64,000 nt of DNA, from assembly GCA_014607495.2 (NCBI GenBank), contig CP053148.1:5704001-5768000 (forward strand), read 5' to 3'. The notes under the pieces were generated by a model, which saw nothing but the letters and a program-made list of their open reading frames with translations, was not told the origin of the DNA and ran no database searches. Positions 63,834 through 64,000 of the stretch are shown here, piece after piece. Source of the stretch: Carposina sasakii (Eukaryota; Arthropoda; Insecta; Lepidoptera; Carposinidae). Both the position numbers and the translations under genes were made by a program. The first letter of the stretch is position 1; each line of letters opens with the position of its first letter.

Positions 63834-64000
63834 AAACATCATCATCTTCCTGCCCTGTTCCCATTTATTTGGGGTCGGGCAATTTGTATGTATAGCAAAA
63901 TTTTTTTTCATTCATCCCTATTACCCGTCATCTCATCGCTCAATCCCAGTACACGCATATCCTCTCTCACACAGTCCATCAAACATTTTTTTGGTCTACC
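63834..64000 (-). mobile_element. LINE/SINE 3' fragment running off the window
   Basis: catcatcatcttcctgccct, gttcccatttatttggggtc and the following text match the copy at 58,685. Continues past the end. Confidence 0.7.

Noticed and set aside
1..64000. CRISPR arrays, operons or bacterial-type genes
   Set aside because: No regularly spaced short repeats with unique spacers and no runs of adjacent genes. The gene structure is intron-rich and eukaryotic.

Overview
The window looks like nuclear DNA of a lepidopteran (moth or butterfly). It is AT-rich and interspersed with repeat types typical of that order: Helitron-like elements ending in CTAGT, tRNA-headed SINEs, the GTTCCGTACCTC repeat, palindromic CAGGGTG elements, and RTE-like LINE tails reading ggcctacgtccagcagtgg. 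There are no operons, ribosome binding sites, CRISPR arrays or prokaryotic signals. This attribution rests on remembered repeat families, not on a search.

One gene is well supported. It is a sosondowah-type ankyrin protein (SOWAHA/B/C family) on the minus strand, with its start codon at 60,339 and its stop at 12,845. I assemble 11 coding exons in one open frame of 1,566 nt (521 residues). Every junction keeps phase and has GT/AG sites. Two exons are very small, 27 nt and 12 nt. The 12-nt exon (31,659-31,670) sits alone inside what would otherwise be a 25.5-kb intron and supplies four residues (DPFT) just before an ankyrin repeat. The protein has an N-terminal winged-helix-like SOWAH domain, a long Ser/Thr-rich linker, about three ankyrin repeats, a conserved block around RIGSLNVRVKKTTEAF, and an acidic DSDSDS tail.

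Layout. 1-5.2 kb: flanking DNA with two orphan exon-like segments, palindromic MITEs and a hAT-like MITE. 5.2-10.7 kb: at least eight overlapping, decayed fragments of a Helitron replicase/helicase. 10.7-12.8 kb: downstream flank or 3' UTR of the gene. 12.8-24.3 kb: the seven 3'-most exons, with a 1.8-kb terminal-inverted-repeat element, a 28S rRNA fragment and a tRNA-like element in intron 6 (16.9-24.2 kb). 24.3-49.7 kb: two large introns around the 12-nt exon, holding a broken RTE-like LINE, SINE copies that share the LINE tail, and a pair of inverted repeats with a nested MITE. 49.7-60.3 kb: the 5' exons and a 9.4-kb intron. 60.3-64 kb: the promoter side, a truncated MITE, a SINE with a 56-bp triplication, a nested Harbinger-type insertion with short duplicated flanks, and a tRNA-headed SINE.

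I found no novel multi-gene system. The best observations are the microexon architecture of the SOWAH gene, the clean nested insertions that allow relative dating of the elements, and the sharing of a 3' tail between a LINE and a SINE family.
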